DNA of 64,000 nt from Paenibacillus ferrarius (GTDB lineage Bacteria > Bacillota > Bacilli > Paenibacillales > NBRC-103111): assembly GCF_002027705.1 (NCBI RefSeq), contig NZ_MBTG01000012.1, positions 372,001-436,000 on the forward strand, in the 5' to 3' direction. The position numbers were made by a program, and so were the translations under genes. Below, in pieces: positions 42,622 through 51,669 of this stretch (positions are counted from its first letter, which is position 1; every line of letters begins with the position of its first letter). The notes beneath the pieces are model-generated. The model made no database searches. It saw nothing but the letters and a program-made list of their open reading frames with translations, and was not told where the DNA came from.

Positions 42622-43527
42622 ATGAATTTGATTTCTCGCATATGGAAGCGTGAATGGCCGCTTCATTTGATGTTGATTCCTGGACTGATGTTTGTCATCG
42701 TTTTCAGCTACATCCCTATGGCGGGCATTGTCATGGCATTTCAAAAATATATTCCAACCAGAGGTCTGTTTGGTTCTCCGTTCGTCGGGCTGAGAAACTT
42801 TCAATATATGTTCGTTTATCCCGACATTGGCCGCATTTTTTTCAATACCATCTATATTGCCGTTATGAAAATTACAGCAGGCTTATTCGTACCGATAACG
42901 ATTGCCATTCTGCTGAACGAGATGAGCAAACAGTGGATCAAACGAACGTTCCAAACGCTTGTTTACTTGCCGCATTTCATGTCCTGGGTGCTGCTAAGCG
43001 GCATATTAATCGATGTGCTTTCCCCATCTACGGGGGTACTCAATCAATTGTTAGGCTTGCTAGGCATCGACCCGATCTACTTTCTGGGCAATAATCGCTG
43101 GTTTCCTTATGTGATGGTCGTTTCAGACGTATGGAAGGAGTTTGGTTACGGAACCATCGTCTACTTAGCCGCCTTAACCAGCATTAATCCATCGCTTTAT
43201 GAAGCTGCGGAAATTGACGGCGCAGGTCGCTGGAAGATGACGCTGAACATTACGATCCCGGGCATGATGCCTATTATAGTGCTGATGTTTACGCTGAACA
43301 TTGGCAACGTCCTCAATGCCGGCTTCGATCAAATATTTAACTTGTACAGTCCACAAGTTTACGAAAGTGCTGACATCATTGATACGTTCGTGTATCGGAT
43401 GGGGATCGAGCAGTCCCAGTTCGGGTTCGCCACAGCGGTCGGACTGTTGAAATCGATCGTTTCGTTTATCTTTATCTCCATTTCCTATGTCTTCGCCTAC
43501 CGTTTCGCGAATTACCGCATTTTTTGA
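42622..43527 (+). CDS. ABC sugar transporter permease (LplB/YteP type)
   Basis: 301 aa with six membrane spans; N-terminal LHLMLIPGLMFVIVFSYIPM and the EAA loop LYEAAEIDGAGRWKMTLNIT are typical of the LplB branch of MalF-like permeases. It ends in YRFANYRIF. It starts 30 bases after the lipoprotein stop and pairs with the permease that follows. Confidence 0.93.
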   Translation: MNLISRIWKREWPLHLMLIPGLMFVIVFSYIPMAGIVMAFQKYIPTRGLFGSPFVGLRNFQYMFVYPDIGRIFFNTIYIAVMKITAGLFVPITIAILLNEMSKQWIKRTFQTLVYLPHFMSWVLLSGILIDVLSPSTGVLNQLLGLLGIDPIYFLGNNRWFPYVMVVSDVWKEFGYGTIVYLAALTSINPSLYEAAEIDGAGRWKMTLNITIPGMMPIIVLMFTLNIGNVLNAGFDQIFNLYSPQVYESADIIDTFVYRMGIEQSQFGFATAVGLLKSIVSFIFISISYVFAYRFANYRIF

Positions 43528-43558
43528 CCACAGATATGGGGAAGAGAGGGGACACATC

Positions 43559-44443
43559 ATGCGTTACAAAATGACATTTAGCCGGGGGATGTTCTTAAGT
43601 GCTAATGTCCTATTTTTAGTGGCGATCTCATTAGCCTGCCTGATGCCCATTATTCATATATTAGCCTTATCGTTCAGCACCGGGACGGCCGCTTCCGCAG
43701 GCAAGGTCACGCTGTGGCCTGTCGAGTTTACGACGGCAGCTTACAATAACGTATTCGGCAAGCCTGAATATTTGCGTGCTTTCGGAGTTTCATTCGAACG
43801 TCTTATACTCGGAACCGCTATCAGCATGTTTTTGACGATCCTGACGGCGTATCCCTTATCCAAGGATGAGAGGCAGTTTCGGCTAAGGACATTCTACGCA
43901 TGGGTGTTCGTGTTCACCATATTGTTTAGCGGAGGCATCATTCCATGGTATTTGACGGCGAAGTCGCTAGGCCTGATCGATACGATTTGGGCGCTCGTTC
44001 TGCCTGGCGCGCTGCAGGTATTCAACGTTATTTTGCTGCTTAACTTTTACAGGAACCTGCCCAAAGAACTGGAGGAATCGGCTCGGATTGACGGTGCAGG
44101 ACATTTTGCGATATTATGGAAAATTTATGTGCCACTGGCGCTTCCTGCGCTTGCAACGACAGGCCTGTTCACAATGGTATGGCACTGGAACAGTTGGTTC
44201 GATGGCATGATTCTGATGAACCATCCTGACAAATACCCGCTGCAAACGTTCTTGCAAACCATCATTATCAAACTCGATTTCCGGTTCCTCCAAACACAGG
44301 ATGCCGAGTTGATCAGCAAGTTGTCGGACCGTACAAGCAAAGCTGCCCAAATCTTCGTCGCGGCTTTTCCTATTTTGATCGTGTATCCTTTCCTGCAGCG
44401 ATTTTTCATTAAAGGAATTGTGATGGGGAGTGTCAAAGAATAA
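43559..44443 (+). CDS. ABC sugar transporter permease (LplC/YtcP type)
   Basis: 294 aa from the ATG at 43559, behind GAGAGGGG; an in-frame start at 43487 is inside the previous gene. Six spans, LFSGGIIPWYLTAKSLGLID and the EAA loop LEESARIDGAGHFAILWKI mark the LplC branch. No ATPase gene is in this unit; these importers commonly share a single MsmX-like ATPase encoded elsewhere. Confidence 0.92.
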   Translation: MRYKMTFSRGMFLSANVLFLVAISLACLMPIIHILALSFSTGTAASAGKVTLWPVEFTTAAYNNVFGKPEYLRAFGVSFERLILGTAISMFLTILTAYPLSKDERQFRLRTFYAWVFVFTILFSGGIIPWYLTAKSLGLIDTIWALVLPGALQVFNVILLLNFYRNLPKELEESARIDGAGHFAILWKIYVPLALPALATTGLFTMVWHWNSWFDGMILMNHPDKYPLQTFLQTIIIKLDFRFLQTQDAELISKLSDRTSKAAQIFVAAFPILIVYPFLQRFFIKGIVMGSVKE

Positions 44444-44484
44444 CAATCAGGATTGTTACCCCATGCATAGCAGGTGAGCGCAGG

Positions 44485-46218
44485 ATGAAACGCTTTTTCC
44501 GACTCAGGGACTTTTCCATATTCAAAAAAATCATGGCCGCATTCATGGTGGTGCTGCTTCCATTAATGGCCATCACTTGGCTGATCAACGAGAAGGGATC
44601 AGAAAGTATCCGCAAGGAAATCTCGCAGTCGACACTGAATACGACGGAGTATTACCTGGACTCACTCGAAAAGGAAGCGGACCGGATCGTCCAATATTTA
44701 CCCAAATACGTGACGGACGACGACTTAATCGAACTATCAACGACCGGCAGCGAATTGTCTTACTACGAGCGAGCACAGAAAATATTGGACATTCAGAAAC
44801 GGCTTGTGTTGATGAAGGACTCCAGTCCGTTTATTCAGGAAGCGAAGGCCTACGTTCCTTCTATCGACCGAACGCTGCTCAGCGTCAAATACGATACATC
44901 CATCGACTTGCAGGAGTTCGCCGCGATGCAGACCCAGAACAGGCCCTACACAGAGCCGATTATCTATTGGAATGACCGGCTATTCATATCCATGCAGTAC
45001 CCGATAAATACGCGGCGGGAGCCACTCTTTATTGTCAGTGCCGAGCTGTCCGCACAGAAATTAAAAGAATCACTAGCTCAAATCGGCAGATCGCTTGATG
45101 GCACAAGCATCTTATTGAACTTGGACCATGGCTGGCATCTCCAGAGTGACAACGATCCAACCCTGCTGGAGATGGCCAAGGTTTTTATTAAGGACAATCA
45201 GGCACAAGGAAAGAAGGAAGGGTTCGAAACCGTCCGTTATGGAGGCAAAAGCTATTTAGCCGTATATAAGTACTCTCCGCTTTGGAATTCGTATTCGTTA
45301 AGTCTAATTCCCGAAGCGAACGTGCTAGGTCCAATCCAAACCTACCGGGTTTGGTTTTGGTGGGCTTGCGCGCTCGCCATAGTTGTCGGCTTATTTTTCT
45401 CCTATTTGCTGTTCAGGCTTATTTATAGACCTCTCATGCGGCTGGTGCATTCGTTCCGCCACGTCCAGCAGAATCGGCTGGAACCGATCGCGATCGACCG
45501 TGGGCATGACGAATTCGGGTATTTGTATCAGGCATTTAATGATACGATTCAGTCGCTGCGAACGTTGATCGAAGAAAATTACGAGCAGCAAATTCGCAAC
45601 CAGCGCTCAGAGCTGAAGAGGTTGCAATCGCAAATCAATCCGCACTTTTTGTACAACTGCTTCTTCGTACTGTGCCGCTTGATCAAGTCCGAGCAGCAGA
45701 AGGACAAAGCGTACCAATTTTGCTTGTACATCGGCGAATATTTTCATTTTATTACGAGAGATGGGGAGGACGAAATCCCACTTGCGCTGGAAGTGAAGCA
45801 TTCCCGCACCTATGTAGATATGCAGACCGTCTGCTACGGGGACCGTATTCAAGTTAAATTTGACGGTGATGTGATGGAGCTAAAAGTGCCAAGACTTGTG
45901 CTGCAGCCGATTATCGAGAACGCTTACAAGCACGCGCTGGGCAATATGCGGACAGAAGGCGTTCTATGGGTGCACAGTGAGGAGAACGAAGATGGGTTCT
46001 CTTTCTATGTCGAGGACAACGGAAATGCTGTATCGGATGAAGAGATCAAACGGCTGAACAACTCATTACGACGATCAGAACGCCACATGGAAGAGACGAC
46101 GGGACTTGTTAATGTTCATCGCAGAATTCAACTCCGGTACGGAGCCGAATATGGCATCTCGTTGGCTCGCTCGGCGCTGGGCGGCCTGCAAGTACGGATT
46201 CATTTCGGCAGCAGCTAA
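44485..46218 (+). CDS. YesM-type sensor histidine kinase
   Basis: 577 aa: membrane span near residues 17-38, a long extracytoplasmic sensor, a second span (WWACALAIVVGLFFSYLLFR, about 290), HAMP, then His_kinase with SQINPHFLYNCFFVLCRLIK (phospho-His in PHFLYN) and a HATPase with PRLVLQPIIENAYKHAL. This domain order is typical of YesM. It senses an external carbohydrate, or the loaded binding protein, and phosphorylates the regulator encoded next. Follows the transporter permeases by 41 bases. Confidence 0.93.
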   Translation: MKRFFRLRDFSIFKKIMAAFMVVLLPLMAITWLINEKGSESIRKEISQSTLNTTEYYLDSLEKEADRIVQYLPKYVTDDDLIELSTTGSELSYYERAQKILDIQKRLVLMKDSSPFIQEAKAYVPSIDRTLLSVKYDTSIDLQEFAAMQTQNRPYTEPIIYWNDRLFISMQYPINTRREPLFIVSAELSAQKLKESLAQIGRSLDGTSILLNLDHGWHLQSDNDPTLLEMAKVFIKDNQAQGKKEGFETVRYGGKSYLAVYKYSPLWNSYSLSLIPEANVLGPIQTYRVWFWWACALAIVVGLFFSYLLFRLIYRPLMRLVHSFRHVQQNRLEPIAIDRGHDEFGYLYQAFNDTIQSLRTLIEENYEQQIRNQRSELKRLQSQINPHFLYNCFFVLCRLIKSEQQKDKAYQFCLYIGEYFHFITRDGEDEIPLALEVKHSRTYVDMQTVCYGDRIQVKFDGDVMELKVPRLVLQPIIENAYKHALGNMRTEGVLWVHSEENEDGFSFYVEDNGNAVSDEEIKRLNNSLRRSERHMEETTGLVNVHRRIQLRYGAEYGISLARSALGGLQVRIHFGSS

Positions 46219-46256
46219 GAAACGTTTCTTCCAGAAACACTTGAGGAGGGGTTTGC

Positions 46257-47924
46257 TTGTACCGGTTACTTATTGTCGACGATCTTCCAATCATCGTGGA
46301 CGGCCTGATGGAGCTTTTTGAACAAACCGCGTATCTGGACGTAGACATTTTGAAGGCCTACTCCGGCGAAGAAGCTTTGGAGGTGCTGCAAAACAATCGG
46401 GTCGACATCGTCATATCCGATATCAAAATGCCAGGACTTGAAGGCATAGAGCTGTTGAGGGAAATCAAAGCGCAGTGGCCGGCCTGCAAGGTCATTTTTC
46501 TAACCGGCTATAATGATTTCCATTACGTGCAAAGCGCTGTCCAATACGGCAGCTTCGAGTATATTCTGAAGATTGAAAGCGATGAGAAGATCATCCGTTC
46601 CGTCGAGCGGGCGATCGAGAAGTTCGCAGAAGAATACGACCAGCAGCGCATGTTCGAAAGAGCGAACAACCGGATGCGGCTGGCACTGCCATCGCTGCAG
46701 AAAGATTACGTTACTGGGCTTCTGCAGGGCAATCAGGTAACGAAAAGCCAATTGGAAAGCCATTTTAAAGATATCGAAATGCCGCTTCGAGCGGACATGC
46801 CGATTATTTTGCTGATTGGACGCATCGATGACTGGAAGGACCAGATAACAGCGCCGGATAAAGCACTGCTTATTTATGCCGTACAAAATGTCACCGAGGA
46901 ATATTTATCGCCCTATGTGCGCTGTTTGTCCTATGTGTACGACCAATCCCAAATCGTATGGTTCATCCAGCCAAGTGGAGACAACGAACCGCAAACGTCA
47001 AGTGGTGCGACTGATTCGGTATGGAAAAAATCATCTACCTATGTAAGCGGCATGCTGGAAACCATTCAGCGAACATGCAAAATGCTGTTGAAGCTGCCTG
47101 TCTCGTTCATGCTTAGCTGCGAGCCTGTGGCGTGGAGTGGTGTTTCTGAAAGCTTTCATCGGTTGAAATACGGATTATTATTCGGAATGGGGTTGTCGAG
47201 CGAGGTTATTTTGAGTGATTCCGACATCAGGAGAGCTGAGAAAAATGAGGCAGGCGAGAAGCAGAACGATTTTTTCCATCTGACTCGCGTACAGCTTCTT
47301 GCCAAAGCCCTGGAGAACAGCCACCGTGAAGAGTTTTACAAGCTGTACTTGGAATTGACGAAGATTTGGAGCGAGGAAGAATCCCCTTTTGAATGGAAAA
47401 AGGAGCTCTATCACTCCCTAGCCGCTATTTATCTCACCTACATCAACAAAAGTCCAGAGATGCGCACCTATGTGAACGCAGTTCACGATTTGGCTCCGCT
47501 GTTCCAGTTCGGCGAGAAGGACGCCTGGCCTTCCTTGAGGCAATACTTTATGCAAACGGCTGACTGCCTGTTCAACTGGAATGCTGTTCAAGGCGCGAAA
47601 CTGCCATCGGAAGTTGTGCAAAAAGCACACCAATATATCGAAGAAAACATTTCTACAGATATTTCTCTTAACGCGATTGCGGATCACGTTGGACTGAATC
47701 CATCTTATTTTTCCAGGCTGTATAAGCAAATGACCGGTATCGGTTTATCCGATTACATCATTGATTATCGAAATTTGAAAGCGAAGGAACTGCTCATGGG
47801 CAGCACGATGAAAGTGAACGAAATCGCAGCTGCGCTTGGCTACAATTCCGCTCTGGCGTTCATCCGCTTCTTCAAGAAGCAGAACGAAACGACGCCACAG
47901 GAATACAGGATGCTGCGCTTATGA
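46257..47924 (+). CDS. YesN-type response regulator with AraC DNA-binding domain
   Basis: 555 aa from a TTG at 46257 after GAGGAGGGG. The receiver has LLIVDDLPIIVDG, phospho-Asp in DIVISDIKMPGLEGI and Lys in FEYILKIESD. A long middle domain follows, and the last 100 residues are the AraC pair of HTH motifs (LNAIADHVGLNPSYFSRLYK; VNEIAAALGYNSALAFIRFF) ending TPQEYRMLRL. Activates the adjacent transporter genes in known YesMN systems. Confidence 0.93.
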   Translation: MYRLLIVDDLPIIVDGLMELFEQTAYLDVDILKAYSGEEALEVLQNNRVDIVISDIKMPGLEGIELLREIKAQWPACKVIFLTGYNDFHYVQSAVQYGSFEYILKIESDEKIIRSVERAIEKFAEEYDQQRMFERANNRMRLALPSLQKDYVTGLLQGNQVTKSQLESHFKDIEMPLRADMPIILLIGRIDDWKDQITAPDKALLIYAVQNVTEEYLSPYVRCLSYVYDQSQIVWFIQPSGDNEPQTSSGATDSVWKKSSTYVSGMLETIQRTCKMLLKLPVSFMLSCEPVAWSGVSESFHRLKYGLLFGMGLSSEVILSDSDIRRAEKNEAGEKQNDFFHLTRVQLLAKALENSHREEFYKLYLELTKIWSEEESPFEWKKELYHSLAAIYLTYINKSPEMRTYVNAVHDLAPLFQFGEKDAWPSLRQYFMQTADCLFNWNAVQGAKLPSEVVQKAHQYIEENISTDISLNAIADHVGLNPSYFSRLYKQMTGIGLSDYIIDYRNLKAKELLMGSTMKVNEIAAALGYNSALAFIRFFKKQNETTPQEYRMLRL

Positions 47925-47958
47925 AAGTGATGTCTAAGCCTAGTTAGGAGTCAGAGGT

Positions 47959-48657
47959 ATGAGAAAGCTAATTACGGCAAGAGGCTTAGTTGTTTCTTGT
48001 CAAGCATATGAAGGTGAGCCGCTATATGGGCCTCATTATATGGCCGAGATGGCAAAGGGAGCTGAGCTTGGCGGAGCAATCGGGATTCGCGCGAATGGCG
48101 TTGCGGATATATTCGTCATGAAACAGCATATTCAAGTGCCGATTATCGGTCTCAATAAAAGAAAAATGGAAGGCAGCGATGTCTATATTACGCCTACTGT
48201 AGAGGATGCTCTAGCGGTATATGCGGCTGGGGCGAATATCGTTGCCATTGACGGAACGAAACGGCCGCGACCTGACGGGAGATCGTTAGCAGACACGGTA
48301 AAACAGCTCAAACAGCACAAAATCCCGATTATGGCTGATATTTCGAATGATGAGGAAGGTCTGTATGCAGCAGAATTAGGGGTGGATTATATTTCGACTA
48401 CCTTATCAGGATACACGCCATACAGCCCGCAAATAAGCGGACCCGACATCGAATTGGTCGCTCGACTGTCCCGTACAGTGCGCATTCCCATTGCAGCAGA
48501 AGGGAAGTATAGCCAACCTGCGGAAGTCAACCGTGCCTTGGAAGCCGGCGCTCAATTCGTTGTTATTGGAAGTGCAATAACGCGCCCTCAGTATATTACC
48601 GAGAGATTCATTCATGCGATACCTGGCGATTTAAAACAGAATAACGAAAGGTTGTAA
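47959..48657 (+). CDS. nanE: N-acylglucosamine-6-phosphate 2-epimerase
   Basis: 232 aa TIM barrel. NanE signatures are visible: RGLVVSCQAYEGEPLYGP at the N-terminus, IVAIDGTKRPRPDG, the catalytic region IPIMADISNDEEGLYAAEL, YISTTLSGYTPYSPQ and IAAEGKYSQP near the C-terminus. It interconverts ManNAc-6-phosphate and GlcNAc-6-phosphate. The next gene, five bases on, is a ROK kinase that could make the substrate. No N-acetylneuraminate lyase (NanA) is in the window, so free ManNAc, or sialic acid with NanA elsewhere, are both possible sources. Confidence 0.92.
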   Translation: MRKLITARGLVVSCQAYEGEPLYGPHYMAEMAKGAELGGAIGIRANGVADIFVMKQHIQVPIIGLNKRKMEGSDVYITPTVEDALAVYAAGANIVAIDGTKRPRPDGRSLADTVKQLKQHKIPIMADISNDEEGLYAAELGVDYISTTLSGYTPYSPQISGPDIELVARLSRTVRIPIAAEGKYSQPAEVNRALEAGAQFVVIGSAITRPQYITERFIHAIPGDLKQNNERL

Positions 48658-48662
48658 GGCGG

Positions 48663-49556
48663 ATGAAAGCAATCGGTATCGATATCGGCGGCACTTCGAT
48701 CAAAGGGCTCGTTATCAACGACCAAGGTCAACTATTGACGCAAAGCAGGATTGCAACGGATGCCCAGCAGGGAAGAGAGCACATTCTGAGCAAAGTAAGT
48801 TCCGTTATTGCGGAACTTCTTGCAGCTCACACAGATGTGATTGGAATTGGCATCGGCACGGCGGGACGAGTCAACATGGAGACTGGGGAGATCGTTTATG
48901 CGACAACGAATTTGCCAGGATGGCAGGGTACGCAGTTAAAACAAATCATCGAGTCTGAGTTTGGCCTGCCTGCGTTCATCGATAACGATGCCAATACGGC
49001 AATGATCGGAGAAGCGTGGCTTGGTGCCGGGAGAGGATACGGCGATTTGACGATGTTGACGCTTGGCACCGGGGTTGGGGGTGCCAATATGGTGCGTGGT
49101 GAACTTGTCCGCGGGTCGCTATGGAATGGCGGTGAATGGGGACATGTTGTTATGGTCCCGCGAGGGCGGCTTTGCAATTGCGGTCAATACGGATGTATCG
49201 AACAGTACGTATCCGGGACAGCTTTGGTAACTGCCGCGCGCGAGGCCACACGATTTCCATATTCGACTGGTTTGGAGGTACTGCAAGATTTTGAACAAGA
49301 CCAACAGCAGATCGTGGATCTGGTCCATCAATTTCTGGACGATTTGGTGACTGTCATCTATAACATTCATCTTGGCCTAAATCCGCAAGCGATTGTGATC
49401 GGCGGCGGGCTTGTCGAATCTAAGGAGAAGTGGTGGGGATTGTTCATGGCCAAAGTGAAGCGCCTTCAGCTCGGCATTGTGGTACAACCAGCAGAACTTG
49501 GCAATTGGGCAGGTTCGATCGGTGCGGCAAAACAGGTGTTTTCATTTATGCTATAA
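48663..49556 (+). CDS. ROK family sugar kinase, probable N-acetylmannosamine kinase
   Basis: 297 aa. The phosphate-1 motif is GIDIGGTSIKGLV; the catalytic Asp is in PAFIDNDANTAMIGEAWLG; GTGVGGANMV is phosphate-2; and the ROK zinc site reads GEWGHVVMVPRGRLCNCGQY with GCIEQYVSG. Five bases after nanE, so ManNAc to ManNAc-6-phosphate (NanK role) is the best guess; glucokinase is the main alternative. Same transcript as NanE and perhaps the YesMN-controlled importer. Confidence 0.89.
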   Translation: MKAIGIDIGGTSIKGLVINDQGQLLTQSRIATDAQQGREHILSKVSSVIAELLAAHTDVIGIGIGTAGRVNMETGEIVYATTNLPGWQGTQLKQIIESEFGLPAFIDNDANTAMIGEAWLGAGRGYGDLTMLTLGTGVGGANMVRGELVRGSLWNGGEWGHVVMVPRGRLCNCGQYGCIEQYVSGTALVTAAREATRFPYSTGLEVLQDFEQDQQQIVDLVHQFLDDLVTVIYNIHLGLNPQAIVIGGGLVESKEKWWGLFMAKVKRLQLGIVVQPAELGNWAGSIGAAKQVFSFML

Positions 49557-49590
49557 TAACAATCTAAACTCGCTTGGAAGGAGTGTCATC

Positions 49591-51390
49591 ATGAAACAAC
49601 GACGACTTAGAAACGAAGTTCCCGTCGAGCTTACTTGGAATCTTGACGAGCTTTTTGCTAGCACGCAGGAATGGGAAGATGAAGTGGAAGCCATTCAAAA
49701 TGAAGCTTCTCTTTTGGAGCCATTCAAAGGGACTTTACAAACAGGAGCAAGCCAGTTGGCAGACTGCTTAGAGGCACAAGAATCGCTGCTTGCCCGCAGT
49801 GCGCGAGCGGCAACGTATGCGAGGCTGCGTTTCTCAGAAGACTCCAGCAATCCGCAGAACCAAGCAAACTCCGCACGTTCCGGTGACTTCACATCGGGAA
49901 TCGGAGCGGCTATTTCCTTTATTCGTTCAGAAATCCTTGAGCTGCCGGAAGGAATGATCGAACGATATATTCAGGAGGAGACGCGCTTAGAGCCTTTCCG
50001 CAAAAGCTTAAACGACTTGCTTGAAACCAAGCGTCACAAGCTTAGTGCAGAAACAGAAGCTGTATTGGCGTCACTCGGTGAAGTGTTGGGAGCGCCATAC
50101 AATATTTATCAGCGCAGCAAGCTATCTGACCTCTCTTTTGACGCCGTACAAGATGCGGAGGGCGTAACCCATCCCGTATCATTTGCTTTGTTTGAAACAG
50201 ACTATGAGTTTTCTTCGAATACCAGTCTGCGCCGGGCTTCTTACGACTCATTCAGTAAGACACTCGAGCAGTACCAGAATACGTTTGCCGCAGTTTACGC
50301 TACGGAAGTGAAGCGGCAAGTCGTAACTGCCCGTTTACGTGGCTATGACTCCGCAACCGATATGCTTTTGCAGCCTCAGCAAGTGACGAAGGAGATGTAC
50401 AATAACATCCTCGATGTCATTCTCGCGGAGCTTGCCCCGCATATGCGTCGTTTAATGCAATTGAAGAAAAAGGTGCTGGGTCTGGATCAACTGTTGTTTT
50501 GCGACCTGAAGGCACCATTCGATCCAGACTTCAATCCTCCGGTTACAACCGAGGAAGCTGGCCAAACCATCCTTGAAGCGCTGCGTGTCATGGGCCCGGA
50601 GTACACGGAGCTCATGGAGCAAGCCTTATCGGAACGATGGATTGACTATGCCGACAATGTAGGGAAGTCGACTGGTGCTTTCTGTGCGTCGCCATATGGG
50701 AAACACTCCTACATTTTAATTACGTGGGGCGGCAATATGCGCAGCGCCTTCACCTTGGCACATGAGCTTGGACATGCAGGTCATTTGATGCTCGCAGCTC
50801 GCAATCAGCGTTACACCAACTTCCGACCGTCCCTTTATTTCATCGAAGCACCGTCTACGATGAATGAGCTGCTGCTCGCGGAACACATTATGAAGAAGTC
50901 GAATGAACCGCGGATGAAGCGTTGGGTCATTTTGCAGATGCTGAATACATACTATCATAATTTCGTAACGCATTTGTTGGAAGCCGACATGCAAAGAAGA
51001 GTATACACTGCTGCCGAGCAGGGAGAAGCATTAACCGCGAAGAAGCTTTCCAGCCTAAAAGGTGAAGTGCTTTCCGAGTTCTGGGGTGATACTGTGGAGC
51101 TTGATTCCAGAGCCCATCTAACCTGGATGCGTCAGCCACATTATTATATGGGCCTTTATCCTTACACTTACGCAGCAGGATTGACTGCATCTACAGCGGT
51201 TGCACAGCTGATTAAAGAGGAAGGACAGCCAGCTGTTGATCGGTGGCTGGAAGTACTTAAGGCTGGAGGAACATTGAATCCGCTTGACTTAATGAAACAT
51301 TCCGGTGTCGATATGTCTGAACCCAAGCCGATCCAGAGCGCTGTGGCCTATGTGGGTTCGTTGATCGATGAACTCGAGCGTTTATTTTGA
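49591..51390 (+). CDS. pepF: Oligoendopeptidase F (peptidase family M3)
   Basis: 599 aa from the ATG at 49591, with AAGGAG in front; the longer in-frame extension to 49477 overlaps the kinase gene. The zinc motif is FTLAHELGHAGHLM (HExxH with Glu downstream in FIEAPSTMNELLLAEH). The N-terminal helical domain begins LTWNLDELFASTQEWEDE as in PepF enzymes. Cytoplasmic enzyme that degrades short peptides. A terminator follows. Confidence 0.94.
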   Translation: MKQRRLRNEVPVELTWNLDELFASTQEWEDEVEAIQNEASLLEPFKGTLQTGASQLADCLEAQESLLARSARAATYARLRFSEDSSNPQNQANSARSGDFTSGIGAAISFIRSEILELPEGMIERYIQEETRLEPFRKSLNDLLETKRHKLSAETEAVLASLGEVLGAPYNIYQRSKLSDLSFDAVQDAEGVTHPVSFALFETDYEFSSNTSLRRASYDSFSKTLEQYQNTFAAVYATEVKRQVVTARLRGYDSATDMLLQPQQVTKEMYNNILDVILAELAPHMRRLMQLKKKVLGLDQLLFCDLKAPFDPDFNPPVTTEEAGQTILEALRVMGPEYTELMEQALSERWIDYADNVGKSTGAFCASPYGKHSYILITWGGNMRSAFTLAHELGHAGHLMLAARNQRYTNFRPSLYFIEAPSTMNELLLAEHIMKKSNEPRMKRWVILQMLNTYYHNFVTHLLEADMQRRVYTAAEQGEALTAKKLSSLKGEVLSEFWGDTVELDSRAHLTWMRQPHYYMGLYPYTYAAGLTASTAVAQLIKEEGQPAVDRWLEVLKAGGTLNPLDLMKHSGVDMSEPKPIQSAVAYVGSLIDELERLF

Positions 51391-51434
51391 AAATAATAAA
51401 TAAGGCCAAAAGAGGGTTGAGCTTCATTTGGTAC

Positions 51435-51468
51435 AAGCACTTTGGTTACTATAACCAGAGTGCTTTTT
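51435..51468 (+). terminator. Intrinsic terminator after pepF
   Basis: AAGCACTTTGGTT pairs with AACCAGAGTGCTT (one G-U) around a five-base loop, followed by five T. Confidence 0.85.
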
Positions 51469-51669
51469 ACGATTTTGGATCGTCAACACTTCTGTTCTTG
51501 GGGGCGAGAGATATAAACGAGGAGTGTTTCCCGAGCAAAGTAAACAAGTGTATATCAAAGTAAGAAGTTATCTCTTTGTATGGTGGCACAGCTCATCTAG
51601 TATTAAGAGTGAAGAGGCCTCTTCACGCTGCATGCATAAGATTATAAACCACATTCAGGAGGGAAAATG

